A stretch of DNA of 64,000 nt from Rheinheimera salexigens (GCF_001752395.1 NZ_MKEK01000001.1:2347147-2411146), one strand, 5' to 3'; counted from the first letter of the stretch, positions 29,620 through 40,778 are shown. Notes: a model not told the origin generated them from the sequence alone. Made by a program: numbers and translations.

Positions 29620-30876
29620 TTGACTGCGCAAAAAATTAAGCCAGCACACGTTGAATTAGGTTATGCAATTACACTAACCGGTAATTGGAAAACGCATCCA
29701 CTGATTTCAGAAAATATGTTGATTGAAACCGCAGAACAACTAAATATTATTCAAAATTTAGATGTGGAATTTATTTATTTTTCTGCAAGCAGAAGTCAAA
29801 AGCAACCTGCTTTGATCCAGCTAGTCAGCGATGAAAGTGCCACTTTTAATTTAATGGCTAGCGAAGCTGAAATACAGCTGCAGCATGAGAAACAACAACG
29901 AAGAGAACAAGCTCAAGCAGAACGAAGACATATTCAACGTAGCGAAAAAGCGTTTAACCAGTCGCTATTGCAGATAAAAAACTTAATGCAGCTAATTAAC
30001 TCTCGCCCGTTACAAGCTATAAGTGATGCTGGTATATTGATTGAAGAAATAGCCGACACTTTATTACAGAAACAAGCAACCGTTTTACATTTGATTGTTA
30101 ATGGCAATAAAGATCAAGAAAAATTGTATTATCATTCTTTGAATGTTGCCATGTTATCTATGATGCTAGCCAAAAGCATGCAACTAACTGCAGAACAAAT
30201 TAAAATCGTGGGTATAGGTGCGTTATTTCATGATATCGGCAAACTTAAAATTCCAACTTGGATTTTACGTAAACCCACTGCATTAAGCAGCCCTGAGCAA
30301 AATTTATTAAAGATGCATACTAAATTTGGTATAGATTTAGTCAGCTTAGTCGATAATTTCCCACTAATGGCATGGCCTATTATTGAACAGCATCATGAGT
30401 TTGTAGATGGCAGTGGTTACCCTAAAGGCTTAAAGCTCGAAGATATTAACCCTCTCGCGCGCATAGTGACGATAGTAAATATATTTGATGGTTTATGTAA
30501 TCCGCCATTGCTTAGTCAGGCTCGAACGCCTCACCATGCATTCGCGTATATGTTTAAAAACATGAGCAGCAAATTGGCTCAACGCGAACTCTCTACCATG
30601 ATTAAAATGATGGGTGTTTATCCTCCTGGCACTATTGTGAAATTATCTGATGACAGAGTTGCTATTGTTATGTCAGTGAATACTGATAACTTACTTTGCC
30701 CTTACGTTATGGCGTATGATGACGATATACCGCGCTTAGATGCACCTATAATTAGCCTTGAAAACGATAATTTAAGCATAATGCAAGTATTGAAAATTCA
30801 ATCTATACCCTCCCATATTGCTACTTATCTTAATCCTCGCGCCACAAACCATTACTATATTCAAACCAAGGACTAA
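29620..30876 (+). CDS. HD-GYP domain protein with N-terminal DUF3391
   Basis: The 418-aa protein has an N-terminal DUF3391-like domain (HVELGYAITLTGNWKTHP), a charged coiled stretch near residues 85-110 and an HD-GYP domain: His-172, GALFHDIGKLKIP at 201-213, QHHEFVDGSGYPKGL at 257-271. These motifs are those of active cyclic-di-GMP phosphodiesterases. It is presumably cytoplasmic, as no signal or TM segment is seen. The start is TTG with AGGA seven bases upstream. Its place just beyond an exopolysaccharide locus may be coincidence, although c-di-GMP commonly controls such loci. Confidence 0.9.
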   Translation: MTAQKIKPAHVELGYAITLTGNWKTHPLISENMLIETAEQLNIIQNLDVEFIYFSASRSQKQPALIQLVSDESATFNLMASEAEIQLQHEKQQRREQAQAERRHIQRSEKAFNQSLLQIKNLMQLINSRPLQAISDAGILIEEIADTLLQKQATVLHLIVNGNKDQEKLYYHSLNVAMLSMMLAKSMQLTAEQIKIVGIGALFHDIGKLKIPTWILRKPTALSSPEQNLLKMHTKFGIDLVSLVDNFPLMAWPIIEQHHEFVDGSGYPKGLKLEDINPLARIVTIVNIFDGLCNPPLLSQARTPHHAFAYMFKNMSSKLAQRELSTMIKMMGVYPPGTIVKLSDDRVAIVMSVNTDNLLCPYVMAYDDDIPRLDAPIISLENDNLSIMQVLKIQSIPSHIATYLNPRATNHYYIQTKD

Positions 30877-30879
30877 ATC

Positions 30880-30906
30880 AGTCTGCAACCAGTTTAGTTA
30901 CAGACT
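30880..30906. terminator. Possible bidirectional terminator between HD-GYP and peptidase genes
   Basis: GTCTG-C-AAC and GTT-A-CAGAC form an imperfect stem around a seven-base loop between two converging genes. The T-tract is weak, so this is tentative. Confidence 0.35.
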
Positions 30907-30923
30907 AATTTAATCTACTAAAA

Positions 30924-33149
30924 CTACTGCATAAATTGCTTATTAAAAAACTCAGTAATGGTTTGATGTAAATGAGTTTGTACCGGCTGGCCAAACATAG
31001 AATGTTTGCTGCCAGGGTAGTTCATCATTTCAAAACTTAAACCTTTATCTTGCAACTGCTTATACAACTTAGTGCTGTGGGTGAACAACACATTATCATC
31101 AGCCATGCCATGGTAGATTAATAACGCGCCTTTTAAGCCATCAGCATACGGAAATACCGAACTTTGCTGGTAGCCCTTAGCATTATCAGTGGGATGGCCT
31201 AAATAGCGTTCAGTATAATGGGTGTCGTATAGTGCCCAGTCGGTAACTGGCGCGCCAGACACACCGGCAGCAAAGTAATCACTGGCTTTAAACATAGCCA
31301 TAATCGCCATATAACCGCCATAGCTATGGCCATAAATACCCACTCGCTTACTATCAACATAAGGTAAGCTGCGTAAATATTTAACCCCTGCAATTTGGTC
31401 TGTTACTTCTACACTCGCTAAGTTTTTATAGATAGGATCTTCAAACGCTTTGCCGCGATTATATGAACCACGATTATCTAATTGAAACACTAAATAACCT
31501 TGCTGAACTAAATAGTGTAAATACAGATCACGCGCACTCCAGCTATTGGTTACCCGCTGTGCGCGAGGGCCACCATAAACACTAACAATCACTGGATACT
31601 TTTTACCTTGCTCAAATTGCTTAGGCGCAAATAAACGATAATGTAATGTCTGGCCATCTTCTGCTGCGATAGTACCAAATCGTGGTGCCACTAATTGCTG
31701 ATGGTAAGGCGTTAATGGGTGCTGCTCAGTTAACTCATTTTGCGCTAGCCAGGTTAGCACTTTGCCATCTAAGGCTCTAAGTGCCACTTTATTTGGTGTA
31801 CTAACATTGGAAAAGCTATCAATAAAGCTAGTGCCTTGCTTGGCCATAACAACAGCATGGTCATAGTTTTCTGCCGTTAGCCGCTGAATCTCACCGCCGT
31901 TTAAACTTACTTGATATAAATGACGCTCTAATGGCGAATCTTTGCGACCGGTAAAATATACTACCGCTTTGGCTTCATCAATGGCCGCTATTTCGTCAAC
32001 TGGCCATTGACCTTTAGTTAACTGTCGGACTAATTTACCGCTAAAGTCATAATAATAAAGATGTTTAAAACCATCTCGTTCTGATGCCCATATAAAGCCT
32101 GTATTATTTTTTAAGAAGTGCAAATCTTGGTGTAAATTAAGCCAAGTATCACTCTGTTCAGTTAATAACACTTGTTGTTTATCTTGTTTGGCTAAATCAA
32201 CTAAGCGCAATTCTAACTGCTGTTGCTGCCTATCTTGCCATTGGTAGCTTAAATAACGGCTGCTATCACTCCACTGTACCCGTGGAATATAAATATCGTC
32301 GTTAGCACCATGCGAGATCCAGCTAGTTTTCGCTGAGTTAAGATCAATCACTGCCAACTGAATTTTCACATTCGCTGTGCCTGTATAAGGATAGCGCTGG
32401 TTAAACAGTTTAATTTCATCCGCATAAATTTCATTACGTACCACTTCAGCTACGCCACTTTCATCTATACGGGTAAAAGCTATTTTGCTGTCATCTGGTG
32501 ACCACCAATAGCCGGTCATCCGGTCCATTTCTTCTTGAGCCACAAACTCGGCCATACCGTTTTTAATCACCCCGCCACCATCTTTAGTCAGCTGGGTTTC
32601 TTTACCACTGGCAATATCTAAGATAAATAGATTTTGCTGGCGAATAAACGCCACCTTTTTGCCGGTGGGTGAAATAGTAGCGTCGGTTTCAAACTCAGCA
32701 GTATCGGTTAGCTTTTTCGCTTTAGCATTACTTAGTTGGTAATAATATAAGTCACCATTTAATGGAAATAACAATGCGTCGCTATTTTTTGACCAGCTGT
32801 AGCTAATAATGCCGGTAGCGAATAAACGCATTCTTTCGCGGCGGGCTTTTTCTTCATCAGATAACACTTCATCACCTGACACTAAACTATCAGCATCAAC
32901 CAACAAACGATGCTCAGCATCTTTAATATGGTATTCCCATAAATCTAAGCGGTCGGCGTCATCAGGCTTGCCTTTTAAATAGGTGACACGGCTACCGTCT
33001 GGTGCCATCGTTAATGAACGCGGTGTTGTACCACTTAATGCAGGATCTGCAAATAATCGGGCTAACTCTAGTTGATTTGCTGCTGCCATTCCGCCTCCAC
33101 CAATTAACAAATATAAGGCTACTAGCCAGCTAAGCATGTTAATTCGCAT
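30924..33149 (-). CDS. Dipeptidyl peptidase IV-type S9 prolyl peptidase
   Basis: The 741-aa protein has a signal peptide ([16 protein letters not shown]), a beta-propeller region and a C-terminal alpha/beta-hydrolase domain with [14 protein letters not shown] (Ser-609), [10 protein letters not shown] (Asp-684/685) and GSKHSMFG (His-716). The propeller contains [16 protein letters not shown], the Glu-Glu motif that binds the substrate N terminus in DPP4. It removes Xaa-Pro dipeptides and is probably periplasmic or outer-membrane associated. It diverges from upp with a short gap. Confidence 0.92.
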   Translation of the reverse strand: MRINMLSWLVALYLLIGGGGMAAANQLELARLFADPALSGTTPRSLTMAPDGSRVTYLKGKPDDADRLDLWEYHIKDAEHRLLVDADSLVSGDEVLSDEEKARRERMRLFATGIISYSWSKNSDALLFPLNGDLYYYQLSNAKAKKLTDTAEFETDATISPTGKKVAFIRQQNLFILDIASGKETQLTKDGGGVIKNGMAEFVAQEEMDRMTGYWWSPDDSKIAFTRIDESGVAEVVRNEIYADEIKLFNQRYPYTGTANVKIQLAVIDLNSAKTSWISHGANDDIYIPRVQWSDSSRYLSYQWQDRQQQQLELRLVDLAKQDKQQVLLTEQSDTWLNLHQDLHFLKNNTGFIWASERDGFKHLYYYDFSGKLVRQLTKGQWPVDEIAAIDEAKAVVYFTGRKDSPLERHLYQVSLNGGEIQRLTAENYDHAVVMAKQGTSFIDSFSNVSTPNKVALRALDGKVLTWLAQNELTEQHPLTPYHQQLVAPRFGTIAAEDGQTLHYRLFAPKQFEQGKKYPVIVSVYGGPRAQRVTNSWSARDLYLHYLVQQGYLVFQLDNRGSYNRGKAFEDPIYKNLASVEVTDQIAGVKYLRSLPYVDSKRVGIYGHSYGGYMAIMAMFKASDYFAAGVSGAPVTDWALYDTHYTERYLGHPTDNAKGYQQSSVFPYADGLKGALLIYHGMADDNVLFTHSTKLYKQLQDKGLSFEMMNYPGSKHSMFGQPVQTHLHQTITEFFNKQFMQ

Positions 33150-33284
33150 TTTAATATCCTGTTTATGTATAGGGTTATGTTTACAGTTATAATTTGTCTA
33201 TGTGTTTATAATGCATTAGCCTTAACACTATTTACTAGCGATAATATTAACAGCTGGCAATATTATCTCGAGGATAACAAAATC

Positions 33285-33911
33285 ATGAAATTGGTTGAAG
33301 TAAATCACCCACTTGTTCAACATAAAATTGGCCTGTTACGGGCTGCAGATATCAGTACCAGACAATTTAGACAATTAGCCAGTGAGTTAGGCAGTTTACT
33401 CACTTATGAGGCCACTAAAGATTTTGATACTGAAACCGTTAGCATTGAGAGTTGGAATGGTCCGATTGAAGTTCAGCGTATTCAGGGTAAAAAAGTGACA
33501 GTAGTACCTATTTTACGTGCCGGTTTAGGCATGTTAGATGGTGTTTTAGAATTACTGCCCAGCGCTCGCATTAGTGTTGTGGGTATTTACCGTGATGAAG
33601 AAACATTACAACCTGTGCCTTATTTTAATAAGTTAGCCGCAGATCTTGATCAGCGCATTGCTATTGTTATTGATCCTATGTTGGCAACCGGTGGCTCGCT
33701 TATCGCTACTGTCGACTTATTAAAACAGCATGCCGCTAAACACATAAAAGCCTTAGTACTGGTTGCTGCGCCAGAAGGTATCGCCGCTTTGCAAAAAGCC
33801 CATCCAGATGTTGCTTTATATACAGCCGCTATTGATGATGGCTTAAACCAGCAAGGTTATATTTTACCCGGACTTGGCGACGCCGGTGATAAGTTATTTG
33901 GCACTAAATAA
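33285..33911 (+). CDS. upp: Uracil phosphoribosyltransferase
   Basis: The 208-aa protein is the standard Upp length when started at ATG 33285 ([17 protein letters not shown]); GAGGAT lies about nine bases upstream. A longer frame back to 33165 only adds an unrelated hydrophobic stretch. The PRPP site [18 protein letters not shown] near residue 130, [10 protein letters not shown] near 77 and the C-terminal [16 protein letters not shown] are all present. It makes UMP from uracil and PRPP in pyrimidine salvage. No uraA permease follows; the next stretch is repetitive non-coding DNA. Confidence 0.96.
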   Translation: MKLVEVNHPLVQHKIGLLRAADISTRQFRQLASELGSLLTYEATKDFDTETVSIESWNGPIEVQRIQGKKVTVVPILRAGLGMLDGVLELLPSARISVVGIYRDEETLQPVPYFNKLAADLDQRIAIVIDPMLATGGSLIATVDLLKQHAAKHIKALVLVAAPEGIAALQKAHPDVALYTAAIDDGLNQQGYILPGLGDAGDKLFGTK

Positions 33912-34046
33912 CACTTAATAGTACTTAATAGTACTTGTTAGCACTTGATAATTGGGCCTACTAACTAAACCTAATACTAAGTCTAAGCCTAATAATTAAG
34001 CTAAATTACTAAGCTTAATAACTAAGTTTACTAACTGGGCCTATTT
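33911..34046. repeat. Degenerate 10-bp tandem repeats and CTAA-rich tract after upp
   Basis: Bases 33911-33950 are four consecutive 10-mers (ACACTTAATA, GTACTTAATA, GTACTTGTTA, GCACTTGATA), followed by many short variants of ACTAAG/CCTAA up to about 34046, including GGGCCTA at both ends. No reading frame or strong hairpin stands out. Confidence 0.75.
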
Positions 34047-34156
34047 TTCACATATTTAGCAGGCTATATCTTTTAAATTTCTGGGCTTATTGAAAAACAG
34101 AACTGCAAAAGCTGCTGTACGGGTTAAAACACTGTGTTGTTTAAGGAACTATTTTC

Positions 34157-35038
34157 ATGCAATTAACGCCTTGGTCTTATACCACCCGAATGGGTTTCAC
34201 CTTACGGGGCTATCGTAGCGAACCAAGTGGCAAACCGGTTTTACATATATTACATGGTAACGGTTTTTGTAGTGCTATGTACCAACCCATGTTGCAGCTG
34301 CTGACTGCTGATTTTGATTTGTTTTTATCCGATGCTCAAGGCCATGGTGATAGTGATCATGGTGGTAGTTTTGTTGGTTGGAATTTAAGTGCCGAATTAG
34401 CCAAAGATGCATGGTTAGCCCATGCTGACTTATATCCTAACGTCGCTGTCTATGGCGTCGGCCACAGTTTTGGTGGAGTACTTACCGCCCTGATTAACAG
34501 CCAGCAACCTAGCCCATTTAAAGCCATTATTTTACTTGATCCAGTTTTATTCACCCCGGCCATGATTACTGTGATGGCAACCTTAAATGGCATAAAACTA
34601 TATCATAAAAACCCTTTAGCTAAAGCCGCACTACGCCGCCGCCAGCATTGGCCTGATCGTGAAGCCGCAGTAAAATATTTTAAAAATAGAGGCATGTTTA
34701 AACACTGGCAGCCCGAATCTCTTGCTGCTTATATTGATCATGCGCTTAAACCCTCAGCAGAAGGCTTAAGTTTAAAATGCTTACCCGAACGCGAAGCTGA
34801 TATTTTTGCTTCTTATCCCAAACAACTTTGGCAACAACTCGCCAAACCTTGCCCTGAGGTGTTTGTGCTCTATGCTAAGCACAGCTATAGCTTTATAACG
34901 ACTGCAGTTACAAAATGGCAAAAGCGTAATTCAGCAGTAACAATTCAACAAGTTGAGGGCGATCATTGCTTTATGCAGCAATATCCACAAGCAAGTGCAG
35001 ATAAGTTGCGATTAATTATCAGTTCTATTACCGAATAG
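34157..35038 (+). CDS. Alpha/beta hydrolase
   Basis: The 293-aa protein has the alpha/beta-hydrolase plan: oxyanion region ILHGNGFCSAMY near residue 31, SDAQGHGDSDHG near 57, nucleophile elbow VGHSFGGVLTA near 101 (Ser) and a C-terminal EGDHCFMQQ near 272 giving the likely His. There is no signal peptide, so it is cytoplasmic. The substrate cannot be predicted. AAGGAACT sits upstream of the ATG. It stands alone between the repeats after upp and the lipoprotein gene. Confidence 0.82.
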   Translation: MQLTPWSYTTRMGFTLRGYRSEPSGKPVLHILHGNGFCSAMYQPMLQLLTADFDLFLSDAQGHGDSDHGGSFVGWNLSAELAKDAWLAHADLYPNVAVYGVGHSFGGVLTALINSQQPSPFKAIILLDPVLFTPAMITVMATLNGIKLYHKNPLAKAALRRRQHWPDREAAVKYFKNRGMFKHWQPESLAAYIDHALKPSAEGLSLKCLPEREADIFASYPKQLWQQLAKPCPEVFVLYAKHSYSFITTAVTKWQKRNSAVTIQQVEGDHCFMQQYPQASADKLRLIISSITE

Positions 35039-35105
35039 ACAATTAACAGTTAATACCTCAATTTATTTCCGATATAATGAGCAAAATTTAATTCAGGAAT
35101 TTCAG

Positions 35106-36227
35106 ATGAAAAAGCGTTTATTATTCAGTGCGCTATTATTATCCGCTTGTACACCTTTACCGCCATCAGCAGATCGGATTTCTCCTGCTCCGGTAAGTAA
35201 TTCTGATACAGTACAGGTAAAACCTGATACGCAAGCAGCGCCTGTTGTCGATTCTTCTGCTCCTATCGCGACAACCACAGAATCCCAAAGTGAACCTGAA
35301 CTTATCACCATCAATAATGATATGTCATTTATTGGTGTATTACCTTGTGCCGACTGCCCAGGTATTAGTTACCACATTAATTTATTTCGCGATGGTCGTT
35401 TTGAAGCGCGTCAAGAATATCTTGAACGCAACTATGTCAATATCGTTAAAGGTATTTGGTTATTAGATAACCGTAACTTGCACCTTGTAAACCAGCAAGA
35501 AAATTTACCGGGTTTTCATTTTACTGCCGCTGACAGCATAGTTATGCTTGGCTTAAATGGTCAGCCAATCCGCAATAATAACTTATACCAACTACAACGT
35601 GACACCGAGTTTCGTAAGTTAGACACTCGCCAAGCCATGTTAGGTAGTTATCAGCTTAGTAATAACATTGCCACTTTTACTAGCTGTAATACTGGTGAAA
35701 GCTTTACCGTTGCCAATACCCAGCATCATTTACCGGTAATGCGCCAGTATCAGCAAAACCATAAACTAAAACAACAAGCCGTTATTGCTACCCTTGTTGG
35801 CCGTAAAGGCCAAGATGAGCATGCAAACAAATTGTTTATTGATTCATTTGATCAATTTTGGCCTGGTGCAAACTGTGCCAAAGAAGTCACGCCCGATAAT
35901 TATAAAGGCATTGTCTGGCGTGCCGACAAATTTGCCAATGCTAAAATACCCCCTCAATTAAAAATTAAAGTAGTGTTTGCAGCAGATGACACTGTATATG
36001 GCTTCTCTGGTTGTAATAACTTTAGTGGCAAGTATCAGCAGCAAGCCAGCCAATTAACCGTACAGTCAGTGGCTAGTACGCGAAAAATGTGTGCCACGGG
36101 TAATAGCGAAGAGCAGCGTTTTATGGAAAACCTACAAAATGCAGATCGTGCAGAAATAAATGGTAAAAAATTGCAGTTATTTAGAAATAACCGAGTTGTA
36201 CTGCAGTTTTCTGCCGCCAGCAATTAA
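35106..36227 (+). CDS. Lipoprotein with NlpE-like and META domains
   Basis: The 373-aa lipoprotein has a lipobox (LLFSALLLSACTP), a Pro/Thr/Ser-rich linker and an NlpE-like domain with FIGVLPCADCPGISY near residue 75; the CxxC pair is that of NlpE. A C-terminal META/HslJ domain follows from about residue 260 (VYGFSGCNNFSGKY, SVASTRKMCA). NlpE senses surface and envelope stress in enterobacteria, while META domains occur in heat-inducible lipoproteins. The fused NlpE-META form is common outside enterobacteria. It is probably anchored in the outer membrane. CAGGAATT lies upstream of the ATG. Confidence 0.87.
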   Translation: MKKRLLFSALLLSACTPLPPSADRISPAPVSNSDTVQVKPDTQAAPVVDSSAPIATTTESQSEPELITINNDMSFIGVLPCADCPGISYHINLFRDGRFEARQEYLERNYVNIVKGIWLLDNRNLHLVNQQENLPGFHFTAADSIVMLGLNGQPIRNNNLYQLQRDTEFRKLDTRQAMLGSYQLSNNIATFTSCNTGESFTVANTQHHLPVMRQYQQNHKLKQQAVIATLVGRKGQDEHANKLFIDSFDQFWPGANCAKEVTPDNYKGIVWRADKFANAKIPPQLKIKVVFAADDTVYGFSGCNNFSGKYQQQASQLTVQSVASTRKMCATGNSEEQRFMENLQNADRAEINGKKLQLFRNNRVVLQFSAASN

Positions 36228-36304
36228 ACCGGTTTTTATTAGCAGACATTACAAAAAGTAATATTAAGCTAATCTATCAATATGCATTAAAGCAATACGC
36301 ATTA

Positions 36305-36330
36305 AAAAAGGCACCCTAGGGTGCCTTTTT
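36305..36330. terminator. Bidirectional terminator between lipoprotein and rplT
   Basis: AAAAAGGCACCC and GGGTGCCTTTTT form a twelve-pair dyad around TA, giving a U-tract in both directions for two converging transcription units. Confidence 0.92.
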
Positions 36331-36346
36331 ATTAGCTTAAAACTTA

Positions 36347-36703
36347 TTAAGCTAGAGCGTGCTTCGCTTTACCAACTAGTGCAGTAAATGCCACTTTGTC
36401 GTATACAGCGATGTCAGCTAAAATCTTACGATCGATTTCAATTGAAGCTTTTTTCAAGCCAGCAATGAAGCGACTGTATGTTAAACCGTTCATGCGAGAT
36501 GCAGCGTTGATACGCGCAATCCACAATTGACGGAACTGACGCTTACGCTGACGACGGTCACGGTAAGCATATTGGCCAGCTTTGATTACAGCTTGAAAAG
36601 CAACACGATAAACACGACTGCGGGCACCGTAGTAGCCTTTAGCCTGGTTTAACACCTTTTTATGGCGCGCGCGCGCCGTTACACCACGTTTTACTCTTGG
36701 CAT
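36347..36703 (-). CDS. rplT: 50S ribosomal protein L20
   Basis: The 118-aa basic protein has the classic L20 N terminus ([18 protein letters not shown]) and [20 protein letters not shown] near residue 60. Last gene of the thrS-infC-rpmI-rplT operon. In E. coli L20 represses rpmI-rplT by binding an mRNA structure upstream of rpmI; the 111-base gap between infC and rpmI leaves room for the same control. Confidence 0.99.
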   Translation of the reverse strand: MPRVKRGVTARARHKKVLNQAKGYYGARSRVYRVAFQAVIKAGQYAYRDRRQRKRQFRQLWIARINAASRMNGLTYSRFIAGLKKASIEIDRKILADIAVYDKVAFTALVGKAKHALA

Positions 36704-36719
36704 GTCAGACTCCTAATTA

Positions 36720-36917
36720 TTATGCGTACGGCATGCAACGAGCAACGCTCGCGATGTCAACTTTAGCGACTAAGGTTTTTGGACCTAACTGACGCTTACG
36801 CTTAGAAGACTTCTTCGTCAAAATGTGGCGAAGGTGTGATTGCTTACGTTTAAAGCCACCTGAACCCGTTTTTTTGAAACGTTTCGCGGCACCTTTATTG
36901 GTTTTCATCTTTGGCAT
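36720..36917 (-). CDS. rpmI: 50S ribosomal protein L35
   Basis: The 65-aa Lys/Arg-rich protein starts [20 protein letters not shown] and holds the L35 signature [14 protein letters not shown]. It lies 16 bases before rplT in the usual order. Confidence 0.99.
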   Translation of the reverse strand: MPKMKTNKGAAKRFKKTGSGGFKRKQSHLRHILTKKSSKRKRQLGPKTLVAKVDIASVARCMPYA

Positions 36918-37028
36918 AGTTTAAAAACTCGCATTGTTAAATGATAACGAATAATAAGGCGATAAATTAATACCATTACTAAAGCAAAAGCTTAGGTAAA
37001 AGCATTAACTTATACTTGAATGCACCTA

Positions 37029-37571
37029 TTACTTCTTATTTGGGGCTAGCATCATGACCATTTGACGACCTTCCACCCGTGAAGGGAAAGATTCGCACAC
37101 AGCTATGTCAGTTAAATCTTCTTTAATTCGATTTAACATTTCAATGCCTATTTCAGTATGCGCCATTTCACGACCACGATAGCGTAGCGTTACTTTAGCT
37201 TTGTCACCCTCTTCTATGAAGCGACGCAGGTTGCGTAGTTTTACCTGGTAATCGCCTTCATCAGTTCCAGGCCGGAATTTTATTTCCTTAATCTGGATCT
37301 GTTTTTGCTTCTTCTTTTGTTCTTTAAGAGCTTTACTCTTTTCGAACAGGAATTTACCGTAGTCCATCAACTTACAGACTGGCGGCTCAGCTGTCGGGCT
37401 AATTTCTACTAAATCAGCAGCAGCTTCTTCAGCTAACCGAATTGCCTCAGTCGTTGTTACGACACCCAGCTGTTCACCTTCCATACCAATTAATCGCACT
37501 TCTGGCAGATTAATTTCTTCATTTATCCTATTAGGACGGTTGGCCGGTAATGTTTTCTTTCCTACTTTAAT
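37029..37571 (-). CDS. infC: Translation initiation factor IF-3 (AUU start)
   Basis: The gene is best started at ATT 37571, preceded by GGAGG eight bases upstream, giving 180 aa, the E. coli IF-3 length, beginning [24 protein letters not shown] at 37499 lies inside the conserved N-terminal domain and is not the start. The two domains are visible ([38 protein letters not shown]). The rare AUU codon is used by infC for autoregulation, since IF-3 discriminates against it. It lies 42 bases after thrS. Confidence 0.97.
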   Translation of the reverse strand: MKVGKKTLPANRPNRINEEINLPEVRLIGMEGEQLGVVTTTEAIRLAEEAAADLVEISPTAEPPVCKLMDYGKFLFEKSKALKEQKKKQKQIQIKEIKFRPGTDEGDYQVKLRNLRRFIEEGDKAKVTLRYRGREMAHTEIGIEMLNRIKEDLTDIAVCESFPSRVEGRQMVMMLAPNKK

Positions 37572-37613
37572 AGTATATTCCTCCAGAATTTATTCTTATG
37601 TGACACTAATGTG

Positions 37614-39524
37614 TCAGACTCGGTCTGCAATTTCCGCTGTTATTTTATCAACAAAAGCTTGAATTGTCATTTTACCTAAGTCTTCGCCTTTTCGCGTTCT
37701 CAGTGCTATTTCACCGGATTCCATTTCCTTGTCGCCTACGACAGCAAGATATGGAATACGCTTAAGCGTATGCTCGCGAATTTTAAAGCCTATCTTCTCA
37801 TTTCTCAAGTCACTTATGACTCTTATTCCATGATTTTTTAACTTTTTGACTAAATCTTGCACATATTCGGCTTGATTGTCAGTAATATTCAACACCGCAA
37901 CCTGTTTTGGCGCTAACCACGTTGGGAATTGACCTGCATACTCTTCAATCAGTATACCAATAAAACGCTCTAATGATCCTAAAATAGCACGGTGAATCAT
38001 TACAGGCACTTGTCTTTCGCCACTTTCGGCAATATAAGTTGCGCCTAAACGTGCTGGCATAGAGAAATCGAGTTGCACAGTACCACATTGCCATGCTCTG
38101 TCTAAGCAGTCATGTAAAGTAAATTCAATCTTTGGACCATAAAAAGCCCCTTCACCATGCAAGTACTCAAACTCAATGCCTTTATCGTTTAACACTTTAG
38201 CTAAGGCTAGTTCTGATTTATCCCAAATCTCATCTGAACCCACACGTTTTTCCGGTCGGGTTGATAATTTCACCACTATGTTGTCAAAACCAAATGTTTT
38301 ATAGGTTTCGTACACCATATCAATACAGCCACCCACTTCAGCTTCAATTTGTTCTTCTGTACAGAAGATATGGGCATCATCTTGAGTAAATCCACGAACG
38401 CGCATTAAGCCATGCAAAGAGCCTGATGGTTCGTTACGGTGACAACAGCCAAACTCAGCCATACGTAACGGCAAGTCACGGTAAGACTTTAAGCCTTGAT
38501 TAAAAATTTGCACATGCCCTGGGCAATTCATGGGCTTAATGGCATATTCACGCTTTTCTGATTCTGTGGTAAACATGCCGCCGGCAAACTTATCCCAGTG
38601 GCCAGATTTTTCCCACAAAGAGCGGTCCATCATTAATGGCCCTTTTACTTCTTCGTAATCAAACGAGCGTAACTTTTCACGCACATAGCGCTCTAGCTCA
38701 GTAAAGATAGTCCAGCCATCATTATGCCAAAACACCATGCCTGGCGCTTCTTCTTGCCAGTGAAATAAGTTTAAGGCTTTACCAATTTTACGGTGGTCGC
38801 GTTTTTCTGCTTCTTCTAATTGCAGTAAATACGATGCTAATTGTTTTTTATCTGCCCAAGCCGTGCCATAGACACGCTGCAGCATTTTATTTTTTGAATC
38901 GCCACGCCAGTAAGCGCCGGCAAATTTCATTAGTTTAAAGTGTTGGCAAAAACGCATGTTGGGTACATGGGGGCCACGACACATATCAATATATTCTTGG
39001 TGATGATACAAACCAGGCTGATCGTCACGACTAACATTTTGCTCAAGAATTTCTAGCTTATAGCTTTCACCACGGGCTTTAAACGTATCGTACGCTTCTT
39101 GCCAGCTTACTTTGTGCTTCACCACTTCATATTCGGTTTTAGCCAGCTCTTTCATCCGCTGTTCCAGCGCGGCTAAATCTTCAGCTGTCAGTGCGCGGTC
39201 TAAATCGATATCGTAATAAAAGCCCTTATCAATTACTGGGCCAATCGCCATTTTAACGTTAGGCCAAAGTTGTTTAATCGCGTGGCCTAATAAGTGAGCA
39301 CAAGAGTGGCGGATAATCTCAACACCCTCTTGATCTTTAGCGGTAATAATACTTAACGTAGCATCAGCGGTGATCATCTCGCAAGCATCAACTAATTGAC
39401 CATTTACCTTACCGGCAATAGTGGCTTTAGCTAAACCTGGACCTATATCTGTGGCAACATCTAAAACGGAAACGGCGTGATCAAACGAGCGCTGGCTGCC
39501 ATCAGGCAGGGTAATAACTGGCAT
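37614..39524 (-). CDS. thrS: Threonyl-tRNA synthetase
   Basis: The 636-aa class II synthetase has an N-terminal TGS domain ([20 protein letters not shown]), an editing domain with [16 protein letters not shown] near residue 73, and the catalytic core with [13 protein letters not shown] near 330 and [20 protein letters not shown] (motif 2), then the anticodon domain ([20 protein letters not shown]). AAGGAT lies seven bases upstream of ATG 39524. It heads the thrS-infC-rpmI-rplT operon. Confidence 0.98.
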   Translation of the reverse strand: MPVITLPDGSQRSFDHAVSVLDVATDIGPGLAKATIAGKVNGQLVDACEMITADATLSIITAKDQEGVEIIRHSCAHLLGHAIKQLWPNVKMAIGPVIDKGFYYDIDLDRALTAEDLAALEQRMKELAKTEYEVVKHKVSWQEAYDTFKARGESYKLEILEQNVSRDDQPGLYHHQEYIDMCRGPHVPNMRFCQHFKLMKFAGAYWRGDSKNKMLQRVYGTAWADKKQLASYLLQLEEAEKRDHRKIGKALNLFHWQEEAPGMVFWHNDGWTIFTELERYVREKLRSFDYEEVKGPLMMDRSLWEKSGHWDKFAGGMFTTESEKREYAIKPMNCPGHVQIFNQGLKSYRDLPLRMAEFGCCHRNEPSGSLHGLMRVRGFTQDDAHIFCTEEQIEAEVGGCIDMVYETYKTFGFDNIVVKLSTRPEKRVGSDEIWDKSELALAKVLNDKGIEFEYLHGEGAFYGPKIEFTLHDCLDRAWQCGTVQLDFSMPARLGATYIAESGERQVPVMIHRAILGSLERFIGILIEEYAGQFPTWLAPKQVAVLNITDNQAEYVQDLVKKLKNHGIRVISDLRNEKIGFKIREHTLKRIPYLAVVGDKEMESGEIALRTRKGEDLGKMTIQAFVDKITAEIADRV

Positions 39525-39848
39525 GCTACATCCTTAATACAGTGGTGGCCCGAACCAAGGGTCACTTGTTGAAAAATAAAACAGCTACTATGCAGTAAAT
39601 CAATTGATGGCTTATACAAAAAGCCATTAGATAAACCGGGCATATTAACTGAAAACAGTTGAATTGGAGAAGCCGCATAGTAGCACAACTTGCCAATATT
39701 TGCCAGTGAGCCGCTAGATTAACTGGTATTTAATCCCGTTTTAAATTTTTTGCTGCGTATACACAATGTTGAGTTTTATTGCGGTTATATAGATGTTTTT
39801 AACATTGTTGACCATACTTAAATTTAATGGAATGTATGAGGGCTAACT
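39525..39848. other. Intergenic region between thrS and the fructosamine kinase gene
   Basis: About 320 bases hold the leader and promoter of thrS and the promoter of the divergent kinase gene (a TTGACC near 39808 and GAGGG before the ATG). In E. coli the thrS leader folds like tRNA-Thr for autorepression; I cannot confirm such a fold here by eye. No gene is seen. Confidence 0.5.
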
Positions 39849-40709
39849 ATGTGGCAGCAAATTATTCAGCAGATTAATGATGAAGTTGAGCAGCCCTTTA
39901 TATTCGTCGATAAACAACAATTAGCCGGTTCTGAGTTAAATCGTATTTATAAACTGCAAGGTGAAACTAAGCATTATTTCGCCAAAATTAATCAACGCCC
40001 TTATTTTAAGCACTTTAAAGAGGAAGCTTTAAGCTTAAAGACCTTGCGCCAGCACAAAGCCCTTAGCGTGCCTAACGTAATTTGCTATGGCCAAACCTTA
40101 GATAATGCGTTTTTAATTTTAGACTACCTTAAGCTAACTGAACCCACCGATAGCCACTGGCAACAATTAGCCACGCAAATAGCCCATATGCATCAACAGC
40201 TTGATCAAGCTATGTTTGGTTTTGATTGGGATAACTATATAGGTCACACTCTGCAACCTAATAAATGGCAAAACAATTGGAGCAGTTTCTTTTCTGAGCA
40301 ACGCATTGGCTGGCAATTACAGTTACTGGTAGAGCAAGGGTTCGGCTTTGGTAACGTAGACGCCATCGTTGAAAAAACCCGGCAACGCTTACAAGGCTAT
40401 CAACCGGCACCAAGTTTGCTGCATGGTGATTTATGGCGCGGCAATGTTGGTTTTTCTGCTGACGAAGCTTGGCTATTTGATCCCGCTTGTTATTATGGCG
40501 ACCGTGAAACGGATATTGCTTATAGCCAACTGTTTGGTCGTTTCCCGGATGCCTTTTATAACCATTATCATGCGTTACTGCCACTTGATCCTAATTTCGA
40601 ACAGCGTAAAGAACTTTATAATCTGTACCATATTCTGAATCATGCTAATCTATTTCGTGGTGCCTATTTAGTTCAAGCTCAGCAAGTAATTAAACAGCTA
40701 TTTTTCTAA
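39849..40709 (+). CDS. Fructosamine/ketosamine-3-kinase family protein
   Basis: The 286-aa protein is of the fructosamine kinase group (E. coli YniA-like), an aminoglycoside-phosphotransferase fold. It has YFAKINQRPYFKHFKEEALS near residue 43 (the ATP-site Lys and Glu), LLHGDLWRGNVGF near 193 (the catalytic HGD loop) and AWLFDPACYYGDRETDIAYS near 212 with the metal-binding Asp. It phosphorylates sugars linked to amines so that glycated proteins are repaired. It is the first of three genes in one direction. Confidence 0.92.
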   Translation: MWQQIIQQINDEVEQPFIFVDKQQLAGSELNRIYKLQGETKHYFAKINQRPYFKHFKEEALSLKTLRQHKALSVPNVICYGQTLDNAFLILDYLKLTEPTDSHWQQLATQIAHMHQQLDQAMFGFDWDNYIGHTLQPNKWQNNWSSFFSEQRIGWQLQLLVEQGFGFGNVDAIVEKTRQRLQGYQPAPSLLHGDLWRGNVGFSADEAWLFDPACYYGDRETDIAYSQLFGRFPDAFYNHYHALLPLDPNFEQRKELYNLYHILNHANLFRGAYLVQAQQVIKQLFF

Positions 40710-40778
40710 TTCTACTTACTAATTAGCGCACTCGTGCATTTGTTAAAGCAATATTCACTCTTTCTATGGATCAATTTT

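Noticed and set aside
33165..33284. Longer start of upp
   Set aside because: It adds 40 hydrophobic residues absent from the family; ATG 33285 gives the standard 208-aa protein.
33911..34046. CRISPR-like array after upp
   Set aside because: Units are 10 bp, degenerate and without spacers.
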